43,367 nt of DNA from an uncultured Pseudohongiella sp. (GTDB lineage: Bacteria; Pseudomonadota; Gammaproteobacteria; Pseudomonadales; Pseudohongiellaceae), in assembly GCA_902597095.1 (NCBI GenBank), contig CACJWK010000022.1, positions 1 through 43,367 of the forward strand. The letters run 5' to 3'. Positions 28,341-36,714 of this stretch are shown here, one piece after another. How positions within the stretch are numbered: position 1 is the stretch's first letter; each line of letters opens with the position of its first letter. A program made the translations under genes and the position numbers. The notes below the pieces were generated by a model that saw only the letters and a program-made list of their open reading frames with translations, ran no database searches and was not told the origin of the DNA.

Positions 28341-29885
28341 CTAAGATTCTGATTCGTTTGTGATCTGATAGCGTAGCTCGACATGGTCACGCGCTCTAGC
28401 TCTGGTACCGTAGAGAGCAGGTCTGAACTGCAGCATGCGCATGGCGCGCACGGCCCGCCTTCTGGCTCGCCTGTCCTCCGGCTCCATCGTCAACACCCTG
28501 ACACCACTGACCCGACCACTGCTGGTTATTCTGAACTTGGCGTCAATCGAGTATATCGGCGTCTCCAGCGCAAGCAGTTCATCGTCAGACACCGGCATAG
28601 GAACAAACGCCAGCCCCCGCTCCCATGCTCTGAAGGACCCAAGATGAAGTGGCTGATCCCAGGGATCTGAGTCTGCCCTCAGTTCAGATTCGGCCAGCAA
28701 CTGATCAGCGACCGTCTCCTGCTGAAAGGCTTCCAGCTCACCGAAGCGAGTGAAAAAAATTGGCACCGGGATAATCATCGGGCGATTAAAGAAAGCTTCC
28801 AGACGTGCCTCATCAATGCCCACCTCTATCAGCATTTTTTTCGCTTCCTGATAGTCCTGACGACCCACAGAGCGCCCCTGCAGGTAGGCATAATCGCCGT
28901 GATACAGCCGGGCCATGGCCGCCATTTCGGCATCATCGTTGGCCTGCGCAATCTCCGCGATGTCGTTGATAAAACCGTTCGCCTGTCTCAAGTAAGCGAC
29001 ACCCACCGGTTCGTCTCCCTCAGTAACCGGAATCACCTGATTGAAGCCACCGACTGAGAAAGGACTGTTGAAGCCACGCGCCCTAGGTGTTTCCAGCCGG
29101 GCCGGCCCATCCCGCTGCGCGGTTTCTCTGATCCAGTTGGTCACAACGCTGCTATCAGCATTCAGCCCGGCAACCAGCAGATACAGGCTGTAAGCGCGCT
29201 TGTTAAGCCAGGGCACCAGACGCACATCGTCTTCGTCATATTTTGCCTGCGCCGATATCAACAGATCTCTGAAAATCTCTCTGGCCTCCATGAAGTTGTC
29301 TGCCCGCTCACGGTCCCTATCGACATAAACACGGGTCATGAACCAGGAAGCCTGCCGCTCCTGTGCCAGCATGGCTTGTTCAGAATCGAGGCCGTGATTC
29401 GCAACAGCCAGTGTCCGAAGGTGCTCAAGATGGTCAGAGACCTGCTCCCAGTTCGCCAGACGCATCTCGGTTCTCACCAAAGCTTCAACCAGAGGTACGG
29501 TATCGGGGTGGGTCAGACCGACAGCAGTCCGAGTGATCTGCAGGCGACGATTCTGAATGGACTTGACCTGCTCGTAGTCACCAAGTGACTGATACAGACT
29601 TTCAATCGAAAGAAGCGGCTCCAGCAATCGGGGGTCCAGAAAGCCATACTCAAACTCATAGTCATCAAGCTGCGTTTCATAGCGCTGCAGTTCCTGCATA
29701 AGTTCTGTGGTCTGTATGGCTAATTCCTGAGCCGTGAGCTGACCCAGCAGTGCAGGCTGAAACAGGATGAAAACCGCAAGATACAGAGACGGCATTGCGG
29801 CGCAGGCTCTCCAGCAAGAGTGATCACAGAGTTCTGATATAAAAAAGACGGCGCGCATCGGATGCACATGGGTAAGAGACTTCAT
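28341..29885 (-). CDS. Exported repeat protein with TonB-like C-terminal domain
   Basis: The product of up to 514 residues has a hydrophobic export segment (MPSLYLAVFILF, residues 31-42 of the longest form), a mainly helical middle resembling tetratricopeptide repeats (SIESLYQSLGDYEQVKSIQ, LVEALVRTEMRLANWEQ), and a C-terminal TonB-like strand-helix-strand region of about 65 residues (YSIDAKFRITSSGRVSGV ... MLQFRPALY). Start is uncertain: 29885 gives a long N-terminus, while ATG 29795 puts the signal sequence first; neither has a clear ribosome site. It is divergent from the DUF4159 gene. It may form an envelope scaffold, and a TonB-type energising role is not shown. Confidence 0.68.
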   Translation of the reverse strand: MKSLTHVHPMRAVFFISELCDHSCWRACAAMPSLYLAVFILFQPALLGQLTAQELAIQTTELMQELQRYETQLDDYEFEYGFLDPRLLEPLLSIESLYQSLGDYEQVKSIQNRRLQITRTAVGLTHPDTVPLVEALVRTEMRLANWEQVSDHLEHLRTLAVANHGLDSEQAMLAQERQASWFMTRVYVDRDRERADNFMEAREIFRDLLISAQAKYDEDDVRLVPWLNKRAYSLYLLVAGLNADSSVVTNWIRETAQRDGPARLETPRARGFNSPFSVGGFNQVIPVTEGDEPVGVAYLRQANGFINDIAEIAQANDDAEMAAMARLYHGDYAYLQGRSVGRQDYQEAKKMLIEVGIDEARLEAFFNRPMIIPVPIFFTRFGELEAFQQETVADQLLAESELRADSDPWDQPLHLGSFRAWERGLAFVPMPVSDDELLALETPIYSIDAKFRITSSGRVSGVRVLTMEPEDRRARRRAVRAMRMLQFRPALYGTRARARDHVELRYQITNESES

Positions 29886-29958
29886 GGCACATTAGCTTGA
29901 TCTCCAGTCATTGTCGATACACACTAACGTCATCGTGCTAAGTCAATTTCACCAAAGT

Positions 29959-30711
29959 ATGCCCAAGCCCGTACACCTGTCTCTGTTGATGCTTATGGTG
30001 ATCAGCGCTGCAAGCGCACAGCAGACTCCGGCACTCGGTATCGACGTAGCAGGTGAGTTCGCGTTTGTCAGAATTCAGTATGACAGCTACTACGGGGGCG
30101 GCTTCTACGGAGGCCCCTGGCTAACCGATTTCCCGGCATCAGATCAGAATTTCCTGAGAGGCGTCTCGCGACTGACCAACGTCCGGGTCATGAATGAACC
30201 CATTGTGTTGCGCTTTGATGATGAGGAAATATTCGATTATCCGTTTCTTTATGCTCTGGAGATGGGGCGTGGCGGCGGGATTTTCCTGTCGCCATCGGAA
30301 ATCGAGAATTTACGGGAGTATCTGCTGCGGGGAGGATTTCTGCTGATTGACGATTTTTGGGGACAACAGCAGTGGGATGCTTTCTACCGAGATTTCTCAC
30401 AGATCTTTCCCGACCGGGAAATGGTGGAACTTCAGGCCGGCCATGAGATCTATCACACGTTTTATGACATCGATGGACCGCAGATGATTCCCGGCCGGGG
30501 CGGCCGCCTGGGCTTCGGACAGGCCGGCATGAACAATGCCTCGAACCATGCCATCATGGATGACAACGGCAGAGTCATGGTCTTGATCAACTGGAACTCA
30601 GATATGGGGGATGGCTGGGAACACACGTACGACCAGTGGTACCCGACGCAATACGCGAATTCCGCATATCAACTCGGCATCAATTACCTCATTTATTCCC
30701 TCACTCACTGA
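29959..30711 (+). CDS. Exported DUF4159 domain protein
   Basis: The protein of 250 residues from ATG 29959 has a signal peptide ending at SAASAQ. It matches DUF4159: FAFVRIQYDSYYGGG start, YPFLYALEMG, then LLRGGFLLIDDFWG, and NWNSDMGDGWEH near the end. The fold is related to the glutamine amidotransferase-like Rossmann group but lacks an evident catalytic Cys, so it is probably non-enzymatic. The frame extends to a TTG at 29911, but the ATG gives a proper signal sequence. DUF4159 genes often sit with MoxR/BatA-type or TPR genes; here the repeat-protein gene is divergent across a short gap. Confidence 0.8.
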   Translation: MPKPVHLSLLMLMVISAASAQQTPALGIDVAGEFAFVRIQYDSYYGGGFYGGPWLTDFPASDQNFLRGVSRLTNVRVMNEPIVLRFDDEEIFDYPFLYALEMGRGGGIFLSPSEIENLREYLLRGGFLLIDDFWGQQQWDAFYRDFSQIFPDREMVELQAGHEIYHTFYDIDGPQMIPGRGGRLGFGQAGMNNASNHAIMDDNGRVMVLINWNSDMGDGWEHTYDQWYPTQYANSAYQLGINYLIYSLTH

Positions 30712-30727
30712 TTCAATCCTGAGCACC

Positions 30728-31162
30728 ATGGGCTTCGCATCTCTGATCATTAACACCCTTCTTGTCACCGCCGTGGTAGTTATTCACCATGAAATCCTGA
30801 GACTACTTTCCACCTTACTCCCGAAACTTGAGATTAAAAACAATTGCAGGTTGTCACCGGCGTCTTCGGCACCATCTGAGCACACATCGTGAAAGTCTGG
30901 TTATTCGGCCTCGCTTTTTTCCTCATGCTGAAGCACGGTGGTTTTGGCCATTTGGAAGGCAAATTTGATGGCAGCCTGATCGATTATTTGTACTTCTCCT
31001 CCACAAAGGACACCACACTGGGATATGGGGACATCGAGCCCTTGGGGCAACATCTGTTTCGCTGCCGGAATTGAAGCCATCACCGGGCTGTAGCTGATTA
31101 CCTGTTCCGCCTCCTGCATGTTTATGGAAATGACCCAGTTCTGGCAGGATGAACAGGCTTAG
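30728..31162 (+). pseudogene. Decayed two-TM potassium channel (ion channel 2 family)
   Basis: Fragments in two frames rebuild a small Kch-like channel: MGFASLIINTLLVTAVVVI from ATG 30728, then (shifted) LQVVTGVFGTI, a TGA at 30877-30879, AHIVKVWLFGLAFFLM, and the selectivity filter TTLGYGD. After another shift it continues AAGIEAITGL, a TAG at 31091-31093, and ends MTQFWQDEQA at the TAG at 31160-31162. Four lesions (two frameshifts, two nonsense codons) mean it cannot make the channel. It follows the DUF4159 gene by 16 bp. The lesions are spread over the whole gene, which argues against a single sequencing error. Confidence 0.85.
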
Positions 31163-31189
31163 GCCGGTCAGTCCGAAGCCCTGTGTAGC

Positions 31190-31843
31190 TCAGGGTGACG
31201 TGCTTCCTAAGCGCTCAGCCACCAACAGTCTGATAGCCAGCCCAATGAAAATGGCCCCTGCCACCCGGTTCAGCGTCTTCTGCAGTGCACTGGATCGTTG
31301 CAGTCGGTCACCAAGGAAGCCGGCAAAGCAGGCCACAGGCCCAAAGACGAGCAGGGTTGAAACCAAGAAAAAGCTTCCCAGCAGCAGCATTTGCGAGGCT
31401 ACCGAACCACGCGCGCCATCCGTGAACTGAGGGAGAAAAGCGAGAAAAAACAGCGCCACCTTAGGGTTGGTGACGTTCATGATGATGCCTCGAAAATAAA
31501 GTGCGCGTGCCCCTGAGCCGGAATGCAAGCCGACTTCCAAACCAGCGGCACCGGCCCTGAATGCCTGGACAGCCAGCAACACCAGATAAGCGGCCCCCAC
31601 GGCCTCGAGCAGATTAAATGCTAGCGGAGAAGTCTGAAAAATAGCCGCCACGCCCAGTGTTGCGGCAGCGATGTGAAGCAACAGCCCGGTACACAGGCCC
31701 AGCGTCACCAGTAAGCCGCTTCTGCTGCCAAACAGGGCAGACTGAGACAACGCGAACAGATTATCCGGGCCCGGGGCCACTGCCAGCGCGAGCGAGGCGG
31801 AAATAAACATAAGCAGTGTGTCTGTCGGAATCAATATCAGCAT
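31190..31843 (-). CDS. LysE/RhtB family exporter
   Basis: The 217-residue hydrophobic protein has the family motif LAVAPGPDNLFAL, a glycine-rich second helix (GLLVTLGLCTGLL) and the conserved FRGIIMNVTNPKVALFFLAFLPQF in the middle. About six membrane helices are expected. It is more like the RhtB subgroup than the LysE-type gene at 17898, and the two are not close copies. Start ATG 31843 matches the family N-terminus, although no ribosome site is obvious. It stands alone; the substrate, an amino acid or related metabolite, is unknown. Confidence 0.86.
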   Translation of the reverse strand: MLILIPTDTLLMFISASLALAVAPGPDNLFALSQSALFGSRSGLLVTLGLCTGLLLHIAAATLGVAAIFQTSPLAFNLLEAVGAAYLVLLAVQAFRAGAAGLEVGLHSGSGARALYFRGIIMNVTNPKVALFFLAFLPQFTDGARGSVASQMLLLGSFFLVSTLLVFGPVACFAGFLGDRLQRSSALQKTLNRVAGAIFIGLAIRLLVAERLGSTSP

Positions 31844-31927
31844 TTAATAGCGGATATAGTCGGGGGCTGGCAGCCGTCAAAACCTACCCAAACCCGCTCT
31901 CAAACCGCTGTCTGCCGCTCGCTGTGT

Positions 31928-32911
31928 TCAGTCGCTGGCCGGCTCAAGTTCCAACCTTCGCGCCCCAGCAAGGATCCCGGTCAGACCGTAGTTGCCTTCA
32001 TGACAGGCATATTCATACGGCTTGGTGTCGGTGGTGTTAAAAGTCATTTCACCGCGCCAGACCTCGGTATAGTACACCGGGTCACTGACCTCGAATTCAT
32101 ACAGAATCTGGTCGTCCGAGTAGCGCGTAAAGCGTTCGATGATTTTGCCTTCAGTAGACAGCGGTGCCGCATTTCTCGGCGACTGCTGCGGATGCAGATT
32201 CACTGTCTCAACCACCAGCGTGTCGCCATCCCAGTATCCGACGGAGTCACCCAACCAGGGCTCCAGGACGTCAGGTCGGTGCTGTCCGTTTATCGGAATA
32301 ATACGAGTGTCATGAACCATCTCGACAAGAATCATCAGGTAGTCATCAGTCTGAACGAATTGATACATGTTGTTGTAGAGCACATTGTTCATGGGCGGAC
32401 CGCCGGTAGAACCGAATCCGATTATGCAGCGTTCCCCCAGAGAGCGGCCCTCCGGACCATCGTTACCCCTTCTGGCGTAGGCGGCGCTGCGCAGGTCATT
32501 ACCCTGCCGGGAGAACGGGATGCGCCCGTCTTCCGGATAGGTGATCCAGGAGGTTCTTGATTGCCCTCGTACGCGTCCAAACTGGGATCCCGGGTCCACC
32601 CAGAAGGCATTGTATCCCCGCCCTCTCGCAAGATCCGACCCATCAGGAAGTTCACCTTGCACCTGATTATCATCCGTTGCCTGTCGGACATTTTGATGAT
32701 GATCATTGGTGAATTCGGGGAGCCTGTCATCGGGTATGACTAGCCCTACTTCCTCATAATTGGCCGAGCGCTGCATGGTGGTGAGTGACGCATTAGTCCA
32801 GAACCCCTGCAGATTGGGCTTGCCCGAAGCGGTCCGCGGTGGTTCGTAACTCTGGGCGGCAAGGGCCCCTGACAGGAACATCAGAGCGATGGGAATTGCG
32901 CGCTTAATCAT
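31928..32911 (-). CDS. Exported protein of unknown function, 'SGKP..GFW' family
   Basis: From ATG 32911, backed by GAGGAG, the product of about 327 residues has a signal peptide ending at GALAAQ. It then shows TASGKPNLQGFW, a C-terminal half with GYWDGDTLVVETVNL and IIERFTRYSDDQILYEFEV, and ends with EYACHEGNYGL. The same skeleton (SGKPDFNGIW, GYWDGDTWVVEV, VTERYDL, then a late Cys) is in the gene at 40734, so they are diverged paralogues. Such proteins are plentiful in marine Gammaproteobacteria and lack an assigned function. It may share a promoter with the DUF6351 gene upstream on the same strand. Confidence 0.78.
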   Translation of the reverse strand: MIKRAIPIALMFLSGALAAQSYEPPRTASGKPNLQGFWTNASLTTMQRSANYEEVGLVIPDDRLPEFTNDHHQNVRQATDDNQVQGELPDGSDLARGRGYNAFWVDPGSQFGRVRGQSRTSWITYPEDGRIPFSRQGNDLRSAAYARRGNDGPEGRSLGERCIIGFGSTGGPPMNNVLYNNMYQFVQTDDYLMILVEMVHDTRIIPINGQHRPDVLEPWLGDSVGYWDGDTLVVETVNLHPQQSPRNAAPLSTEGKIIERFTRYSDDQILYEFEVSDPVYYTEVWRGEMTFNTTDTKPYEYACHEGNYGLTGILAGARRLELEPASD

Positions 32912-33090
32912 AATTTTTCTCCTCGCTGTGCAGTGCGTGAAGGGCACCGCCTGTCAGTTTTTCTTATTCAGATCGATCGGCTTGTCGGGATAATAGGCAA
33001 CTCGACAAGGCGCCGCAATAACAAACCGGCATACCGACATCTCCGGCACAGGTGGTCTGGTGACTCTGCTGCGACGGTTCTCACGGCCAT

Positions 33091-35361
33091 TCAGTAGAGA
33101 CGATTGACCGGTGAAGGTCCGAATGACTTCCATACGCCCTGATGGCTTGCTCCGCTGCGGTCGCCCCGGGACCAGTCGCAGACACCGGTACTGAATATTG
33201 AGCTCAGCTCTGCAAATTCAGCCTCGCTGAACTCTACCGCATAGTCAGAGCGATAGGGAGAACGCAGATGACAGGCAACGACATCATTCGCCAGCGGGGC
33301 TCCGGCAGCGTGCCGCGGAGTGCTGAAGGCCCGATAAAGCGCAGTGCACTCTCCGCTGCCTCGATAGGATTGCGGCTGTTCGAGTCGCTGGCGGCTGGCG
33401 TCGGTTGCAGGCTCACGCCCTGCCTCTAACAACAGCGCTTCCGGCTCCCGCCAGCAAGCATCAGTCAATCCGGCCGGTTTATGGGCTCGAACTTTCTCTG
33501 ACAGATCAGATGTCGTGCCATCGTTGCGTATTCCCATCAGCCAGGCATCCATATGCCGGAACAGCGCGCCGAGATCCGGGGCCTGTTCGGTAAACCCCCA
33601 ACGTCCACCAATCTGCATAACATGATTCTCTGCATGACCATTTGCAGTCGCCAGCCGCTGCCGGGTTGAAAACTGGTGGCCCAGCATATGAATGTCACCG
33701 CCTTCTCTGGCATCCGTATACGTCCGATAATCGATCACCGGAGTCGAAGCCAGCCCTGCGCCACCATAGAGAATTCTCCCCGATTCAATCGCCCGGCGCG
33801 CCGCCTCCGGATCGCTTTGATGCCGCTGTGGAACATGATTCATGTCCCTGTCGAAACCGCCGATGTCCCGATTAAGATCCAGAAATTGTCGTATGGAAAT
33901 CTCGCCGCTGTTCAGCGCAGCCAATCCGTACTGCACGCCTTCGTTATCAAGAGGCCGCCTCGCCACTCGGGTATCCGGCACCAGACCATAGACATTAACC
34001 GTATGGTCATACACTGTTGCCCGGACACCAGTTTCAACAGAGCGGCTGTAGCGCATGTTCTCAAGCGCAGCAACCGAGACTTCCCCGCCCTGCTCTTCCG
34101 CTTCACCACCGGGGGTATAAATCGGATCAAGACGTGCAGCACCGCGGGCTAGGTTGGCTATGGAATCCCAGACTCCAAATCCGGCGACAGCCTGCTGCTG
34201 CGCTTCGGTAAAACCCTCCGGCGCCGTCTGCGTGAAATAGTGATGAAGCAGGCGGGCATCGGACAGGGTAAAAATCGTTGACGAGGTGACATCCGGGAAA
34301 CTCAGCCCCACAATAATGCCGTCGAACACGCCCGGATAATTGTCTGCCGTCTGATGAGACTGATAAGACCCACCAGACACCCCGGTAGCGACCGTGTACA
34401 GAGGCTCACCGAAGCGTTCGATGAAGCGCTCCTTCACCATGATATGGGTCTCCGAGGCCAGCAGGTCATTACAGTTCTGCCCGAACACATTCAGCGTGGA
34501 GGAAGCCAGCGCATAGCCTCGCTCCAGCAAGCCTTTACGAAGGACGCCACCTGTGACCGTCCCCTGCTGAAACCAACCGCTGCGACATCCGCCACCGTGG
34601 GTATAAACCAGTTTCCCGTTCCATCCGGCGCTCCCGGTCCAGGGATCCGGATCAGGATCAGCAGGATCATGCAGCATGGCGATTTCATAGATTGCCCGAT
34701 TGACCACTCCGGTCTCGACACGCACGATAAAAGGCCGGCTTTCGCCGTCTTCACTGACCAGCTCTGCCACGTCAATGGGCGGCAGCACCCCGAACGTCAG
34801 CGCATAGGGCACAAAGGACTGCTGTTCGGTGGAGTAGTAAACATAGTCTGTCTGGAGGGGGGCTTCGCACTCGGATTCCGGTCCAGTGCCGAACATTTCA
34901 CCGTTGGCCTTTCTAAATTCAGCGGTTTGGCAGAAGAAGGGCGTTTCATGCGGGCCAGAAATGATCGGGCCAGTGGAGGGATAATTAGTCAGGCGAAGTT
35001 GTCGCTGCTGCTCGCCTGCCCTGGCAAGCAACAGACTGTCCCCCTCGGGTAAGCCGTCCAGCAGCGCCTGCGACACCCGAGAATTTACACGGACCAGTCT
35101 GTCGCTGACATCGATCCCATTGAGTTCCAGAGTGATCGGAGCGCCTGCCGAGGGCTCGGCCAACTCGAGCTCCACCAGCACATCACCGCCGGTAACCAGC
35201 CAGGGCTTGCTGGAAACAGCACGAAGATGCAAACCGGTCTCATTCTGTGGAGCAAAATTTGCCCCTGCTGTACTGACAGTTTCCTCGCTGGAACACGCTA
35301 TCAGCGTGCCCAGAAGCAGCGGCAGCAGCAAAGCCGTTCTGAATTGATTTACGCTATACAT
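33091..35361 (-). CDS. DUF6351 esterase-like lipoprotein
   Basis: The product of about 756 residues from ATG 35361 has a lipobox LIAC (Cys23), so it is an envelope lipoprotein. The N-terminal part is beta-rich; then come THGGGC (an oxyanion-type loop near residue 254), the nucleophile elbow GVSGGSYQS with Ser329, and a C-terminal segment with FSTGVCDW. This is the DUF6351 layout, related to alpha/beta-hydrolase esterases. A coding-like shifted frame continues past its stop (see findings), so the 3' end may be frameshifted. An alternative ATG at 35409 would place 16 extra residues before the signal. Confidence 0.82.
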   Translation of the reverse strand: MYSVNQFRTALLLPLLLGTLIACSSEETVSTAGANFAPQNETGLHLRAVSSKPWLVTGGDVLVELELAEPSAGAPITLELNGIDVSDRLVRVNSRVSQALLDGLPEGDSLLLARAGEQQRQLRLTNYPSTGPIISGPHETPFFCQTAEFRKANGEMFGTGPESECEAPLQTDYVYYSTEQQSFVPYALTFGVLPPIDVAELVSEDGESRPFIVRVETGVVNRAIYEIAMLHDPADPDPDPWTGSAGWNGKLVYTHGGGCRSGWFQQGTVTGGVLRKGLLERGYALASSTLNVFGQNCNDLLASETHIMVKERFIERFGEPLYTVATGVSGGSYQSHQTADNYPGVFDGIIVGLSFPDVTSSTIFTLSDARLLHHYFTQTAPEGFTEAQQQAVAGFGVWDSIANLARGAARLDPIYTPGGEAEEQGGEVSVAALENMRYSRSVETGVRATVYDHTVNVYGLVPDTRVARRPLDNEGVQYGLAALNSGEISIRQFLDLNRDIGGFDRDMNHVPQRHQSDPEAARRAIESGRILYGGAGLASTPVIDYRTYTDAREGGDIHMLGHQFSTRQRLATANGHAENHVMQIGGRWGFTEQAPDLGALFRHMDAWLMGIRNDGTTSDLSEKVRAHKPAGLTDACWREPEALLLEAGREPATDASRQRLEQPQSYRGSGECTALYRAFSTPRHAAGAPLANDVVACHLRSPYRSDYAVEFSEAEFAELSSIFSTGVCDWSRGDRSGASHQGVWKSFGPSPVNRLY

Positions 35362-35609
35362 GGGTATCGATCCCGCCGTTGGTCTGCAAGCCCGGTCAAT
35401 CAGACCCATGCCGCCGGCAACACGGTTTTATTCTCGCGAGGCACTCATAAAATGTAAAGCCTGCCAACCCAGCAGTCCGCTCGACCTCAGGTCGGGGCAG
35501 TCCAAAGACCATTCGGTTCATCCCGCAGACCCAGCAGTGCTACAATCGAGAGCTGGGAGTAACAGGCCTATGCACAGCGAGGACGTGCAGAAACACTCAA
35601 AGGAGCATC

Positions 35610-36050
35610 ATGACGGGCAACAAGAAAGAGCCGATTCGGGTAGCTGATTTATCGAGTGCCGGGACAGCAAGGATCGACAACAAGTGCGCTAAGTGCAGTC
35701 GCTCAATTTGCTGCAATTCAATCAATCAGAAAATCCCGACGCCCAAAAGTAAGGAGGATTTTGATCATCTTCTGTGGCAGATTTCACACGACAACATCAA
35801 CGTCTTCAAAGACTGCGATGGCTGGTTCCTGCACATTCAAACGAACTGCCAACATTTACAAACCGGCGGGATCTGCGGCATTTACGAAAACAGGCCCTGG
35901 GTCTGTCGGGAATACAACAATGATTACTGTGAATTCGATGAGTCGATTGCGCACGCCAGTGAACACTTTTTCAGCAACGCAGACGAGCTGAACAACTATT
36001 GTCGGCAACGATTCAAAAAATGGGACAAAAGGTTTGAGCTTTATCAGTAA
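35610..36050 (+). CDS. YkgJ family cysteine-cluster protein
   Basis: The 146-residue protein has the Cys-rich pattern of the YkgJ family, predicted to bind zinc or an iron-sulfur cluster: CAKCSRSICC, then NCQHL, then CGIYENRPWVCREY and DYC. GGAG lies 8 bp before ATG 35610. No signal peptide is seen, so it is cytoplasmic. It differs from most family members in the basic, Lys-rich KEDFDHL insert after the first cluster. It overlaps or abuts the next gene, depending on the start chosen there. The cellular role is unknown. Confidence 0.85.
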   Translation: MTGNKKEPIRVADLSSAGTARIDNKCAKCSRSICCNSINQKIPTPKSKEDFDHLLWQISHDNINVFKDCDGWFLHIQTNCQHLQTGGICGIYENRPWVCREYNNDYCEFDESIAHASEHFFSNADELNNYCRQRFKKWDKRFELYQ

Positions 36051-36087
36051 AGTCAAACCCGCTTGTGGCAGCAGCTTAAGCCGCCTG

Positions 36088-36714
36088 ATGGCTGGCGGAC
36101 GGCGCATGCCGTTTTTCTTCTGGCTGTTTCTGTCTGCTGCTCAGGCAGACACCGGCCTCGAAATTCTCGAAGCGCAACTCGGGATGGCCAGCACCTTTGT
36201 CTCTGAACTCGATGCGCAGGCCGGCCGCTGTCGAGATGCCGGAGCCCCCAGCGCCGCATGTTCGGCTTTCAGACTGGCGATCAATACCGAAGCGCTGGCC
36301 CACTATCAGAGTCTCTGCGAACCTCTCATCAGATGGCGCGACGAGATGATCATCCAGCGCTCAGAGTCAGACAGGGACGTGGCCACTCAGGTAAGTGAGG
36401 AGGCTGACCGGAAGGTTCAGCTGTTGCTGGAGCTCGAAGCACGCTGCGGCAATCAGGCGCTCACCCTGCGGACAGAGCACGTCATGGCGGCTTATGCTCT
36501 GAGCACCTCCTCAAGCACGAGACCGTTGCAGTCATCACAGCAGGACCTGACCAGAGCCGAACTCCAACGCAGCAAGCTGCTTGACGTCTTATCTGACGAC
36601 CACGACCGCCTCCGCGCCGAGACAGCCGACCTGTGGCGAAGGCTACAGGTTGAAAATGCGTGGCGGATGCAGCAACAATTACGCATTGAGCTAAGTAACC
36701 CCAGTCTTCAGTGA
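36088..36714 (+). CDS. Exported coiled-coil hypothetical protein
   Basis: From ATG 36088 the product of about 208 residues has a signal peptide (MPFFFWLFLSAAQAD) and then a helical mature part with two or three cysteines (AGRCRDAG, SAACSAF, SLCEPL, ARCGNQ). The last third is Gln/Leu/Arg-rich and predicted to form a coiled coil (LTRAELQRSKLLDVL and onward). A TTG at 36034 is in frame but would overlap YkgJ. I recognise no family. It ends 7 bp into the convergent beta-propeller gene at 36708. Confidence 0.6.
   Translation: MAGGRRMPFFFWLFLSAAQADTGLEILEAQLGMASTFVSELDAQAGRCRDAGAPSAACSAFRLAINTEALAHYQSLCEPLIRWRDEMIIQRSESDRDVATQVSEEADRKVQLLLELEARCGNQALTLRTEHVMAAYALSTSSSTRPLQSSQQDLTRAELQRSKLLDVLSDDHDRLRAETADLWRRLQVENAWRMQQQLRIELSNPSLQ

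Noticed and set aside
34354..35052. 232-residue plus-strand frame inside the DUF6351 gene
   Set aside because: The minus-strand reading has a lipobox, a GVSGGS elbow and family-wide features; the plus-strand reading has none.
35570..35647. Short plus-strand frame (MHSEDVQKHSKEHH) before the YkgJ gene
   Set aside because: It overlaps the YkgJ start in another frame and resembles no leader peptide; kept out as unsupported.
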